DNA from: Clitoria ternatea
Taxonomy: Eukaryota; Streptophyta; Magnoliopsida; Fabales; Fabaceae
Length of the DNA: 64,000 nucleotides
Assembly: GCA_037962975.1 (NCBI GenBank)
Contig: CM075671.1
Coordinates: 158,399,501-158,463,500 of the forward strand
Direction of reading: 5' to 3'
This document shows positions 20,638 through 30,886 of the stretch, one piece after another; position 1 is the stretch's first letter; each line of letters opens with the position of its first letter. The notes under the pieces were generated by a model, which made no database searches, was not told the DNA's origin, and worked only from the letters and a program-made list of their open reading frames with translations. The translations under genes were made by a program, and so were the position numbers.

Positions 20638-22334
20638 AACATAGTATCTAGATTAGCCAAGCAGTGATCAAATGACGATCCAAACACAGAGAAATCATCC
20701 ATGAATACTTCAATGCATTTCTCAATCAAATCAGCAAATATTGCAAACATGCATCTTTGGAAAGTGGCTAGAGCATTACATAGTCCAAAAGGCATTTTTC
20801 AGTAAGTAAAAGCACCAAAGGGACATGTAAAGGCAGTCTTCTCTTGATCTTCTAGAGCAACAACTATCTAATTATAATTTGAGTACCCATCCAGAAAACA
20901 ATAATATGCTTGGCCTGTCAACCTCTCAAGCATTTGATCCATAAAAGGTAAAGGATGGTGGTCTTTTCTGGTGGCCTGGTTGAGTTTTTTTGTAATCGAT
21001 ACACATCCTCCATCCAGTGACTGTTCTTGTTGGAATCAATTCATTCTTCTCGTTTTGAATTACAGTCATGCCATATTTCTTAGGAACTACTTGAACTAGG
21101 CTTACCCAAGCATTGTCTGAAATAAGGTAAATCATCCCGCTTCAAGTAATTTCATCACCTCCTTCTTCACTACTTCTTTCATTATTGGATTCAATCTTCT
21201 CTGAGGCTGTGTAATAGGCTTATACTCCTATTCCATGAAAATCTGATGCATGTAAATCAAAGGACTGATTCCTTTTAAATCCTGCAAAGTCTATCCGATT
21301 GCTCCCTTATTTCTTCTCAATACTTCAATCAATTTCACTTCTTCTGACTTGGTCAACCTGCTGTTGATCACCACTGGTTTTTTATTTTCATCCTCTAGAA
21401 AGACATATTTCAGATGGGAAGTTAAAGCTTTCAATTCAAGCTTCTAAGTTTCACCATCTATCTTCACAGACAAATCTTCCATGGATACTTAGCTTGGTGA
21501 AATGAATTTATCTGAGTCAAAATCTTTTAGGATTTCCTTTAGAGCTTCTGTTTCATCTTCACTGAGTTCATCAACAGCATTCCTTAAAACTTTTTTAAGA
21601 GCACTAGAATAATTCAACTTACATAATTGATTTGTAACTGCTTCTTCTTCTATATCTATCTAACAACAATGCTGCTTCTCTAAGGGATGCTTCATTGCTT
21701 CAAAAACATCAAAGTTCACCTCATCATCATACACTTTTACTTTCAATTTCCCATCATTAACATCAATGATTATCTTGGCAGTTTTCATAAAAGGTCTCCC
21801 TAGGATCAGTGGCACTTCAGAATCCTCTGCTATATCCATCACCATAAGATCCACTGGGAACACAAATTTATCAACTCAAACCAACACATCCTCGGCTACC
21901 CCATAAGGAAATTTCATTTATCTATCTCCTAACTGCAAAGTCATTCTCGTACGTCTGACCTCCAAATCTTCAATCCTATTTAGCATAAACAATGGCATTA
22001 AATTAATGCTAGCCCCTAGATCCAGTAGAGCTTTTCCTACAAGTAAAGTGCCAATGGTAATTGGAATTGTAAAACTACCAGGATCTTTCATCTTCAATGG
22101 TAACGCTTTTTGAATAATAGCGCTATATCTAGCTTCCAGCTCCACAGTTTCCTCTGAAAATCTCCTTTGCTTTGTCAATAACTCCTTCATGAATTTAGCG
22201 TAAATAGGCATTCTCTCCATAGCATCTACAAAAGGGATATTGATCTGCAACCTCTTGAAGATGTCCACAAATCTAGCAAACTTCCTTTCCTTATCCTGCT
22301 TGGAGGGATTCTTTAGATAAAGAAGATTATTCAA
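20638..22334 (-). pseudogene. pol: Athila protease and reverse transcriptase (partial, decayed)
   Basis: On the minus strand, 22334-21918 encodes the end of gag/protease with KDPGSFTIPITIG and DLGASINLMPLF; the protease motif is DLGAS in place of D-S/T-G. 21863-21660 continues with LILGRPFM. RT is readable in pieces: WRMCIDY (about 20990), MPFGLCNALATFQ (about 20790) and the catalytic FMDDFSVFG (about 20690). Frameshifts and stops separate the pieces. The RT reading ends at LDTMF, exactly where the CACTA terminus begins. Confidence 0.88.
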
Positions 22335-22904
22335 CTATGAAATTTGACTCTTATTCTTTTCTTTCTACTTTTCTTTCTTTTTCCTTTTTCTTTATTCATA
22401 CCCTTGTCATTTACACTCTCTCTTTTATTTTGATCTTCCTCACTCACACATTCTTTTTCTTTTTCTTCCTTTTCTCTCAACACCTCTTCTTCAATTTTCT
22501 CATTCTTACCAATCTCTCTACTTATTACCTTACCACTTCTTTTGGTAATTGACTTACAATGCTCCTTAGGATTTGGATGGGTATTGGCTAAAAAGAAAGC
22601 TCCCTGTTGATTTGACAGCTATTGTACCAATTGCCCAACCTAAGTTTCCAGATTTCCGATTGATTCTTTAGTGTTTTTCTGATTAGTTAAGAAGGCCTGC
22701 ATGAATTTCTCTAGAGTTTCTTCCAATTTAGAAGTCTTTTCATACAAAGAAGGATAATGTTGCTGATATGGCTGTTGTCTATTTGAAGGTCTTGCCTCCT
22801 GTCTCCATCCTTGATTTGAATTCTAATTATTTCTCTAGCCCTGCAAAAAATTGTTAGGATAATTACCAGAATCGTACTTCTATTTAACGATAATATCTTC
22901 TGCT
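22335..22904 (-). pseudogene. gag: Athila gag, C-terminal part
   Basis: The minus strand reads NSNQGWRQEARPSNRQQPYQ, then a Leu/Glu-rich stretch (KLEETLEKFMQAF), then VGQLVQ and NPKEHCKSI: the usual tail of Athila gag before protease. In-frame stops are present. The plus-strand ORF at 22337-22552 is a low-complexity shadow. The reading stops at the plastid DNA junction near 22905 and resumes beyond 25856. Confidence 0.75.
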
Positions 22905-23238
22905 TCGTCCAAGCAAGATCTGAGGTATCTGCTTTATTGTGTCGAATGCATTCTGCTGTGGGTTATCAACCTACCCTTAGTACTGAAATGGGTTCTTTAC
23001 AAGAAAGAATTACTTCCACTAAAGAAGGGTTCATAACTTCTATTCAAGCAGTCTATGTACCTGCAGATGATTTGACCGATCCCGCTCCTACGATGACATT
23101 TGCATATTTAGATGCCACTATTGTACTATCAAGAGGATTAGCTGCCAAAGGTATCTATCCAGTAGTAGATCCTCTTAATTCAACATTAACTATACTCCAA
23201 CCCAGAATCGTTGGTGAAGAACATTATGAAACTGCCCT
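22905..23238 (+). pseudogene. atpB: Plastid atpB fragment (ATP synthase CF1 beta)
   Basis: The reading contains SAVGYQPTLSTEMGSLQERI, VPADDLTDPAP and LQPRIVGEEHYETA, which are conserved in chloroplast ATP synthase beta. Only about 110 of nearly 500 residues are present, with missense changes in normally invariant places. It ends at the junction with ycf2. Confidence 0.95.
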
Positions 23239-23239
23239 T

Positions 23240-23522
23240 CCTATCTGATAGAGAAGGATCTCATGATCCTAAACCGATCTTACCTGAGATCGTAAATCCC
23301 AAGTTTGTCTATGAAGAGCAGATCTAATTATATTAGTGTCTATAATAGATTTTTTTTGTATGATACTAATCGATAAGGCCTCATTGGTAAGTGCTACAAG
23401 ATTTCGTACATTGAAACACAGAGTTATGGACCCTAATCCATTAGTATGGAATATTTTCTTTTCCAAGTGAAATCCCCTAGTATATGAAAGAGTGAAAAAG
23501 TGCTTTCGTTGGTGTAGAATAA
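23240..23522 (-). pseudogene. ycf2: Plastid ycf2 fragment, C-terminal third
   Basis: The minus strand reads RKHFFTLSYTRGFHLEKK, LVALTNEALSISI and SALHRQTWDLRSQVRSV, a conserved Ycf2 stretch. Non-functional fragment of about 280 bp. Confidence 0.9.
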
Positions 23523-23665
23523 GATCGTACATCTGTAACAGTCACAATAGTATTGTTGAAACTAGCTTGAACATGAATAACTCCCTTTGGTATTTTACGA
23601 ATATGTTTACGTGAACCAGTACGTCCATTTTTACGCGAACCCGTTTTTGGTATAGGTATTGCCAT
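23523..23665 (-). pseudogene. rps11: Plastid rps11 5' fragment
   Basis: Minus-strand ATG at 23665. The protein starts MAIPIPKTGSRKNGRTGSRK and continues IPKGVIHVQASFNNTIVTVT, the N-terminus of ribosomal protein S11. The frame then runs into ycf2 sequence, so only about 45 codons of S11 remain. Confidence 0.93.
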
Positions 23666-24016
23666 ATTTCATTATTTTATAAAAATAAGTTCGAAATATA
23701 TGGATATATCCTTTTCATGTCAAAAAACGTATCTTTTACTATTTTCTAACTAGAATAAATATTAGTAGATTTTTCTATATTCATTGTATATTGTATTTCT
23801 ATAGTTAATTATGATAAATATAGATCTATTTCGATAAATATAGAATACAATTTGAAAAATAAAATTTCAAATTGTAAATATCAATAATATTTCTAATTTT
23901 TTTTATTTTTTATAGAATCTATTATAATATAATTAATTTAGATTTTTTATTATATATCAAATTTAAAGCCTTCTTTTCTGGAAATATTATCCTTGTCTTT
24001 GTTTATGTCTTGGATT
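23666..24016 (-). pseudogene. rpl36: Plastid rps11-rpl36 spacer and last codons of rpl36
   Basis: AT-rich spacer upstream of rps11, then at about 23990-24015 on the minus strand the codons NPRHKQRQG and a stop, the end of ribosomal protein L36. The order rpl36-rps11 is the normal plastid order, so this piece is colinear with rps11. Homology stops after the Asn codon. Confidence 0.75.
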
Positions 24017-24230
24017 ACAAAAGCCTTGTATACAGATTGATTTTTTTAGAGAACAAATTAAATTAGCAGACCGTAAGGATTAGATCAAATAGAAATAATA
24101 TTATAAGTATGCAAAGTAATTTTTCTTGATTTGACTTTTTTTTAATTTAACGAAATTACTTAATGAAATAGAGGGCTAAAACATGGGTCTTCTTATTCCT
24201 ACCTATTAGTAACATTCATTCTGTTAATAT
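24017..24230. other. AT-rich stretch, probably plastid spacer, not assigned
   Basis: Lies between two recognised plastid pieces and has plastid-like composition, but I could not place it in a named spacer. Confidence 0.4.
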
Positions 24231-24494
24231 TTCAATTTTCAAATATGTTTCACGTTCCATGAATAGCCGGCACATTGAGGAATATCCAGAAAGGCTTTTA
24301 GGGAATCGCTCTGATTCTATCTCTGTTCGTTCCATTTCAAGAAAGGAAGGATCCCAACAAAGAATCGATCTTTCTTTTAGTTGTTGAATCTCTCTTTGAT
24401 TGATCAATGTGTGATATTTCAAATCTTCATTACTAATGGAATCAAAATGATCCTTGGATTGATCAGGAGATCCTTTCAATTGGCTAGAATCCAT
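24231..24494 (-). pseudogene. ycf2: Plastid ycf2 fragment, central part
   Basis: The minus strand from 24494 reads MDSSQLKGS, YHTLINQREIQQLKERSIL and RFPKSLSGYSSM, a conserved Ycf2 segment located in the protein far from the fragment at 23240-23522. A small insertion and missense changes are visible. Confidence 0.88.
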
Positions 24495-25009
24495 TACTTG
24501 AATGAAACTAGATCTCAGGAATCATATTGAATATTTGATGATACATTCCGTACCTTGCTAAAAAACCGATCTTGGTTCAGCCCCCCGTGAGAAATTACCC
24601 AATCATTTGACTCTTCAGCCATTCCAATATAAAGGACCAATCAACCAAATAATAGATAATAAATGGGTAGGTGTAAAAATAAATGAATTACTGGTTGTAG
24701 AGTATTATTCTCATCAGACTTAAACCTTCGTAACTCGTAGAACTTCTTCGCAATGGCTTCGTTCCATGCCTAATTTCATAGGGAACCTCAAAGTGGCTCT
24801 ATTTCATTATATTCCATCCATATAATAATTCCATTCATTTTATATCCCTATCTTTGGTGTCATTGAGATAAGAGATAAGAGATATTGTTTCTAGTCTATT
24901 TCTTTCTATTTCTATATATATATATATAGAAAGTTAAAAAATCATTATATAATAATCCAAAAATTGCAATAGAAAAGAAAAAGAGAGGTTTGTGATGATT
25001 TTTTAATCT
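24495..25009. other. Plastid-like DNA, not assigned to a gene
   Basis: Placed between ycf2 and ycf1 pieces; the composition and a TATATA run near 24913 resemble plastid spacer. No gene recognised by eye. Confidence 0.4.
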
Positions 25010-25256
25010 TTTATACTGGATAATCTAGTATCCTTATACATGAAGACTCTATTATGGATTTCTGACCACATTCTCCATAGGGCCCTCTTATCTCTTCCTT
25101 CTTTGAACTCGGGTTATGCAAGAAGGGACCGAGAAGAAAGTATCAGCAACAACTGGGTTTATTACGGGACAGCTTATGATGTTCATATCGATCTATTATG
25201 CACCTTTGCATCTAGCATTGGGTAGACCCCATACAATAACTGTCATCGCTTTACCC
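25010..25256 (+). pseudogene. ycf1: Plastid ycf1 (tic214) N-terminal fragment
   Basis: The plus strand reads MQEGTEKKVSATTGFITGQ, then MMFISIYYAPLHLALGRPHT, a signature of the Ycf1 N-terminal membrane region. The codon two before TRVMQEG is a stop (TGA), and the reading ends at rrn16 sequence. The exact 5' limit is uncertain. Confidence 0.88.
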
Positions 25257-25377
25257 CAACACCTTACAGCACGAGCTGACGACAGCCATGCACCACCTGT
25301 GTCCGTGTTCCCAAAAGCATGCCTCTCTTTCAAGAGGATTCACGGCATGTCAAGCCCTGGTAAGGTTCTTCACTTTG

Positions 25378-25411
<34 letters not shown>
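25257..25411 (-). pseudogene. rrn16: Plastid 16S rRNA fragment, central/3' part
   Basis: The reverse complement carries the universal stretches TTTAATTCGATGCAA, GAACCTTACCAGGGCTTGAC and GGTGGTGCATGGCTGTCGTC. The orientation is opposite to the next piece. Small indels (for example GGCATGC for GGTGCC-type sequence) show decay. Confidence 0.92.
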
Positions 25412-25417
<6 letters not shown>

Positions 25418-25637
25418 ATACTCCTACGGGAGGCAGCAGTGGGGAATTTCTGCAATGGGCGAAAGCCTAACAGAGCAATGCCGCGTGGAGGTAGAAGGCC
25501 TACGGGTCATGAACTTCTTTTCCCGGAGAAGAAGTAATGACGGTATCCGGGGAATAAGCTTCGGCTAACTCTGTGCCAACAGCTACGGTAAGACAGAGGA
25601 TGCAAGCGTTATCCAGAATGATTAGGCGTAAAGCGTC
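25412..25637 (+). pseudogene. rrn16: Plastid 16S rRNA fragment, 5' part
   Basis: Contains ACTCCTACGGGAGGCAGCAG, GCAATGCCGCGTGGAGG and the 530-loop region in mutated form (CAACAGCTACGGTAAGAC). The junction with the inverted piece lies in GCGGGCCCATACTCC. Plastid rather than bacterial origin follows from the neighbours. Confidence 0.92.
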
Positions 25638-25856
25638 TTCCGCTGATTCTTCAACATCAGTCGGTTCATACCTCCACTTAGTTTCACCCAAGCTTCATCC
25701 TAGTCATGGATAGATCACCCAGGTTTGGGTCCATAAGCAGTGACAATTGCCCTATGAAGACTCGCTTTCGCTACGGCTCCGGTGGTTTCCCTTAACCAAG
25801 CCACTGCCTATGAGTCACCGGCTCATTCTTCAACAGGCACGCGGTCAAATAAAATT
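25638..25856 (-). pseudogene. rrn23: Plastid 23S rRNA fragment
   Basis: The reverse complement reads GACCGCGTGCCTGTTGAAG, then GTCTTCATAGGGCAATTGTC and GATGTTGAAGAATCAGCGGA, conserved in chloroplast 23S rRNA. About 215 bp. It ends where Athila gag resumes. Confidence 0.88.
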
Positions 25857-27007
25857 ACCTTATCGCCCTAAGTTATTCATATAATGAAAAAATTCCTCTT
25901 GTTGATCTCCTTGATATGTGTATTGGCCATTTGAATGATTGCCTCCACAAAAATCATATTTCATTTGTTGCTAATGTGTCATAGTATGTGCCATAGAAGA
26001 ATAAACTACATGTAATTGTTATGGTAGCTTTGCCATTTATTGAGTCAATGCTTCTATCTGTTGAGTTAGAATCTTAATCTGAGCTAATATTGCATCAGTA
26101 GTGTTCAAGTCCAACACACCTCTTCTAGTCACTTGCTGCCTATCATGTTGAGCTTGGTGATCTGTAGAAGATAGAGCATCAATGATTCTTGTTGCTTGGT
26201 CCATATCTATAGTCATCATTGTACCTCCAGTAGCAGCATCTAGAATCATTTTAGTATCAAGTCTTAAGCCAGAATAAAAAATATTTAGTTGTGCAATATC
26301 TTCAAACCCATGATTCGAACATTTTCTCAACAATAATTTAAATCTTTCCGAGGCTTCACAAAATGGTTCATTAAGGCCTTGTTTGAAAGTAGAAATATCA
26401 GACTTTGCATTAATGAAACGAGAAGGTGGAAAGAATCTTTGAAGAAATTTCTCCTGCACTGTGCTCCAATTATGCAAACTCTGATTAGGATGGGATTGCA
26501 ACCATTCTTTAGCTTTTTCTGCTAAAAAGAAAAGGAATAATCTCAAAAATGTTCATTTAATATCATCCTGTCCAAAGCCCATAGTTCCCACCAACTCATA
26601 AAATGTTGCAAGATAAGTATACGGATCCTCATTCTCCATTCAGTGAATTAGTGTGTACTAATAAGACTTAAAAATGTCAGCTTCATCTCTAAGGTCCTTG
26701 TAATGGTTGGTATTACAATGCTAGAGAAATGCCTCAGGCCTTGCTGTGTAGCATAATCCCTAAGTGTTCTTCTAGGTGGAGGAGGATGATTGTTGTTGTT
26801 ATTGTTATTCATCATCTCTTCTTCTTCTGGTTTTGTTGCACTCTCAGGAATCTGTATAGAAGAAGATTCAACAATGTGCAATTGTTGCTTTTGCTTGTTT
26901 TTGCCTTTGACTTTTCTCAATGTTCTCTCGATTTTAGGGTCAAGCTTGAAATGATCTTTGGTTCCTTGACCTCTCAAGTACATAAAGCAAAAACTCACTA
27001 CAAGCAT
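25857..27007 (-). pseudogene. gag: Athila gag, N-terminal and central part
   Basis: The minus strand from about 27007 reads an Asn/Pro-rich start (PPPPRRTLRDYATQQG), then LRLFLFFLAEKAKEWLQSHP, FLQRFFPPSRF and GLNEPFCEASERFK, the typical Athila gag core. A degenerate zinc knuckle (CGGNHS near 25960) and MNNLGR follow just before the plastid insert. Several stops. The NNNNNNN run near 26800 is a codon repeat. About 105 bp lie between gag and the primer site. Confidence 0.85.
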
Positions 27008-27110
27008 ACGTTAGCATACAAAAGAACACGAAACAGATAAAAATAACTATGCATAAATATACTATTCATAATGCCTTGGTAACTTAGAATCAAAACTAAA
27101 CTGCACCTAT

Positions 27111-27128
27111 CCCCGGTAGACGGCACCA
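27111..27128 (-). promoter_or_regulatory. Primer binding site of the Athila element (tRNA-Asp-like)
   Basis: The minus strand reads TGGTGCCGTCTACCGGGG, close to the tRNA-Asp-type site TGGCGCCGTTGCCGGGG used by Athila elements. It lies 7 bases inside the proposed LTR end. Confidence 0.75.
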
Positions 27129-27135
27129 AAAACTT

Positions 27136-28934
27136 TGATGGTAGTTTTGATATGATCAACCCTTTCTGTGGCAAGTTCCACTACCGAGTTATAGTATATG
27201 TTAAAAACAGAGTGTCGTTCCACTAGGATATGGTGTTTTATATCGATTTGTTATTACCTTAGTGGAAATAAACAAAGAGTTTCAAAAACATATTGAAATC
27301 TAAAGAACTGAACATTAACCAATCATACGATAAAACAAGTGATAAAAAATATGAACTATAAATGATAAAGGATGGGATTAGATTTCATCAGTCTCTCCTG
27401 TTAATACGTTGCATACATTTATATAAATGGATCCTGAACTATCGCTTTTTACGCGACAATCCTAAATCATCCGCATCAATCCCTCAACTACAAAATCCAT
27501 AAGAACATTCTTAAATATGTTGATTCCTCAATGACACTAAGAATATTCTAGCATCATACGTGATTGTTTCGACGTTCGTTATATCGAATATTATTCCTAA
27601 TATTCGTCGTAACGAGCATTTCATTTAGATCCATTTTTGTAAGCTATTTTCCAATAATCAGATGAAAACTAAAATCAAGAAACTATTTCCCAAAAGCATC
27701 AAGCATTAAACGTAAAATGAAAAGTCAAAAATGATAGAACAAAGATACTGAATATATAAATGTAGAATAAGCGTATGTCGGGGTTCAATCAACTACATCT
27801 AATCCCCATAGAGAAGTTAGATACACATTGTACACATTAGAATCAAAGCTCATTAAGAAAAAGATGAAGAAAAGGAAAAAGATAGATTCTGATGAAAGCT
27901 CCACATTCCCAAGAGATGAAAATGGCTAACCGCCTTGATTCTGAAGGGATTTTCTTTATATATTAAGTATCCCACTTAAGCTAGAGTTAGCTCGCTTAAG
28001 CGAGATAGCTTTCTTCAGCATGAAGAACTCTTTTCTATTCTAGATTTTCCTTCGCAGGCTCGCTTGGGCTACTAAGTCACTCAAGCGAGTGAAATTCCCT
28101 TGTTGCTTGTTGTTGCATTCGCTTGAGCCTAGTGATTTACTCAAACGAATAAACCTTGAATTTGATTCTGGGTGATTCTGACTTGAGCGACTTAACTCTT
28201 GCTCAAGCGAGTTCTTCATACTTTGTTCCTGGATCCTTTCACTTAGGTCGTTTCCCTTTAGCTTGAGCAAAGCCATCATATTTAGATTCTGGGCAATTTT
28301 CACTTGAGCGGTTTGAGACTCGCTCAAGCGAGTTCTTCACTGATGCTCACTGGAAGTATTTTGCTCAAGCCAATTAAAATTTGCTTAAGCAAAATCTCCC
28401 TTTGAATTAAGGAATAGCTTTGGGATTCTTTGCCTTTCTTTTTCATCTTTTTCACCTATCATTTACACAAAAGTAAGACCTTAATTGCATTAAAAATATC
28501 AAAATATCCAGTTCTCGATTTCTATTCATTTTCATGCATAAAATGTTTCAGATAATGCACTAACTAACAATTATACTTAAATAGCATCAAAATATCTATA
28601 CATTTAAGCACTTATCAATTACCATTACCCACAATTAATCATTATCGTTAGTAAGAGAAAATTTTATCAACTATTGTCACTGAATCAAACAAAATTAAAC
28701 AACTCATTTATTCTCATCTTAGCTTCTCTCTGATTACTAGCACATCGCTTAATCTTTCTTCTAGTCTTCTATACTCTTCCAAGCTAAGTTTCTCATTTAT
28801 ATTCATTTAGTATCCTTATATTCACTTTAGAGGAATAGGCCAAAAGGCTCAAGCTTTTTATCGAAAGCTTAACAGAGCATCCTTAGAAGTTCTGAGGGTC
28901 TGGATTCCTGTTCTCAAAAACCAAGGTTGTTACA
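27136..28934 (-). repeat. Athila 5' LTR (about 1.8 kb)
   Basis: Left limit TGATGG at 27136, next to the primer site; right limit TTGTTACA at 28934. Read on the minus strand it begins TGTAACAACC and ends CCATCA. The 1.8-kb length suits Athila. The right limit is inferred from the terminal bases alone because the partner LTR is off the window. Confidence 0.65.
27971..28396. repeat. Inverted-repeat series CTTGAGCG ... CGCTCAAG in the Athila LTR
   Basis: Six or seven stem pairs of the same kind: CTCGCTTAAGCGAG (27991), CTCGCTTG/CAAGCGAG (28069-28099), ATTCGCTTGAG/CTCAAACGAAT (28118-28151), CTTGAGC/GCTCAAG (28181-28208), CTTGAGC/GCTCAAG (about 28301-28330), and TTTTGCT/AGCAAAA (28361-28396). Loops differ; the stem sequence is repeated. 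Confidence 0.8.
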
Positions 28935-30846
28935 TTATGCATGATCTCAATATGGATTTAATGATTTAAATGATTTTGGGATTTGGTACAAAATGAACTT
29001 AGCGGACTGATGATATTCCCCTATGTCTTGTGCCATAATATGAGTAATTTTTTATGATTTTATGCATAAAAGGTCTAGGCATTGCATGATCTAAGGTCCC
29101 AAGGCATGGTATGATTTGAAAATAGAAATTAGAGGATCAGGGGGTGATCCATGGCCAGTAGGAAATTCCCACGGCCAGTGGATCACTCTGTCCATAAAAT
29201 TACGTAAGTTGGGGCATGGAGGTAATGCATTCCACTGCCAGTGGGAATTTCTCATGGCTAATGGAATGCTTTATCTTGAAAACGTACATTTTTGGGCATT
29301 GTGACAGTGTAATCAGTGGAATGGTTCCACGGCTTACAGATTATTCCCATGGCCAGTGGAATGCCCAGATGGGTTTTCACATGTTTTCTTGCCATGGTCT
29401 TGTACTCCTTGGTTCTCTATGCCTAGTACTTCAATCCTTTATCCTTGGTTGTTTGTTTTACACCTTTTTGACATGCTTTCCTTAATCAAATGCATATGTA
29501 TGCAATTAACCTTTGATAAATACTTCATGTTTTCTTTGGATCTCTTCTCATATCTTCATATATGGGATGAGATGGATACCCTTGCACACATATTTCTCTT
29601 CCGCTGACTTTAAACTATTTTCGTGTGTGATTATAAGGGTTTTGCTTTACGATCCAAATAATTCTCTTTTACTCGTGGTGTTCTTATTCAGACTCGTGTC
29701 AATCTAGAGAGTCAACACGCACATGCCGCGACACAATTATCTCCCACGCTAACCATCAGATAACATCAGATACTCACGCATGCATACACCCAGTCCACAC
29801 TCAACTTATGCTCGGCATGTGTATTCTCTAGACTAATTCCAGAACCCCCACATACACATGCTCAACTCATGCCTGCTACTTACGCCTATGCACCAGCCTC
29901 AACCAACACCTCAATGCTTCCATGCTCATGCCAACACACATACGTTAGCTTTCTGGACCATGATTCATAAAACCTTATGAAGCCAATGTGCTACCCACAG
30001 CTATTAGCATCACGTGCCAGTACGAGGAAATCACGCATTTACATTATTGTAACCCATGTACCTTGTAATTTAAGATAAGATATTTATTTGTAAGCCCTTA
30101 GGGAATAATTAGTAATTATTTATTATTAATTATCAAAGTTAGTTAGTAGTTTTTAGTTAGTATTTAAGTGTTATAACACTTTGTACTTACATACATTATT
30201 CTAGTTCAGAACTTTATTTTTTAGATTTTCACACACTCTCTCTCTACGTATTTTCTTTCTCTTTATTCTCTTAATTTCTAATCATGTATTTCTCTATTTT
30301 CCACTCCTCTTCGACCATGTGTGCTTAAATCCTTAGGGTTGGGATCGATTGAAGCAACTATGGATCTTGAGTTCATGTGATTGAAGCTGAAGGATTCAAT
30401 TGAAGATGGTTCTAAACATGGAAAGTATGGGATTACACTTCTTGGATTGGGAAATGAAAGGCTTATTTAGAGGCAATCACTAGAGAGGAATCATGGTGAG
30501 AGCTTCAGGTTTGCACTTGTTAACCTGCCAAGAGTGGCTTGTTGAAACAATACTTGGGTTTAAGCCAGAAGGGGCTGAAATCAACAATACTTGTGGCACG
30601 GTCTATACTGTTGTGTAAAAGATATTTTTATATAATGGAAATCCTTTAAGTTTGAAGGGAATAGACAGGTTCTGAGTTGGAAGTGAACCAGTATAAATTC
30701 TCTATGTTCAATCTCTCTATTCCTGATCCTATAAAAGTCTGGTTCAATAAGTCTGATTATATTACGCTCAAAAAGTTTCTAAGTTTCATGTGAAAAGAGT
30801 CAAAGACTTATTTAACACCCCCTTCTAAGTCTAATTCTTAACCATC
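28935..30846 (+). repeat. Non-coding DNA before a copia primer site, probably a copia 5' LTR in part
   Basis: A primer site at 30850 shows that an LTR ends at about 30846 (ACCA). Its start is not resolved; the Athila LTR may have cut it. Contents: palindromic GGCCAGT repeats (29139-29365), a perfect palindrome AGTGTTATAACACT (30167-30180), and C/T-rich runs near 30225-30290 as in LTR leaders. The ORFs at 29216-29707 look random. Confidence 0.5.
29139..29365. repeat. Hairpin cluster with GGCCAGT-type loops
   Basis: Units such as GATCC-ATGGCCAGTA-GGA, TTCCC-ACGGCCAGT-GGATC, ATTCC-ACTGCCAGTG-GGAAT and ATTCC-CATGGCCAGT-GGAAT. Flanks pair with each other (ATTCC/GGAAT or GATCC/GGATC) while the middle is nearly constant. 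Confidence 0.65.
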
Positions 30847-30849
30847 AAT

Positions 30850-30861
30850 TGGTATCAGAGC
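30850..30861 (+). promoter_or_regulatory. Primer binding site of the copia element
   Basis: TGGTATCAGAGC (tRNA-iMet type), 25 bases before the gag ATG at 30887. Confidence 0.9.
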
Positions 30862-30886
30862 TTGTCTTTTCAGGTTGATCACTCTC

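Larger units (their letters stand above)
22905..25856. other. NUPT: mosaic of chloroplast DNA fragments inserted in Athila gag
   Basis: At least seven pieces far apart and differently oriented in a normal plastid genome lie end to end: atpB (+), ycf2 (-), rps11 with its upstream spacer and the end of rpl36 (-), ycf2 again (-), ycf1 (+), rrn16 (-), rrn16 (+), rrn23 (-). Gag coding of the host element resumes on both sides, so the patch arrived as one insert or grew at one site. Many substitutions against the conserved plastid genes show it is old and non-functional. Confidence 0.93.
20638..28934 (-). mobile_element. Athila-type Ty3/gypsy element, 3' part cut off by the CACTA insertion
   Basis: Reading from right to left: LTR (27136-28934), tRNA-Asp-like primer site, gag split by plastid DNA, protease, and reverse transcriptase up to the CACTA junction at 20638. 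Athila hallmarks are the gag block around EWLQSHP and FFPPSRF, the protease block KDPGSFTIP with DLGASINLMP, and the RT box FMDD. The rest of RT, integrase and 3' LTR should lie left of the CACTA element, outside the window. Heavily decayed. Confidence 0.9.

Noticed and set aside
22337..22552. Phe/Ser-rich plus-strand ORF
   Set aside because: It is the complement of Lys/Glu-rich Athila gag/protease linker; a shadow reading.
22937..23248. Open frame with strong atpB similarity as a working gene
   Set aside because: Only a fragment, no plastid promoter or full length, many changes at conserved places, and flanked by unrelated plastid pieces inside a transposon.
25257..25856. Functional rRNA operon or bacterial contamination
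   Set aside because: The 16S halves are inverted to each other, 23S is a 215-bp piece, and neighbours are chloroplast genes; this is plastid-derived nuclear DNA.
27971..28396. CRISPR-like array
   Set aside because: Arms are inverted pairs of variable spacing in a plant LTR, not direct repeats with unique spacers.
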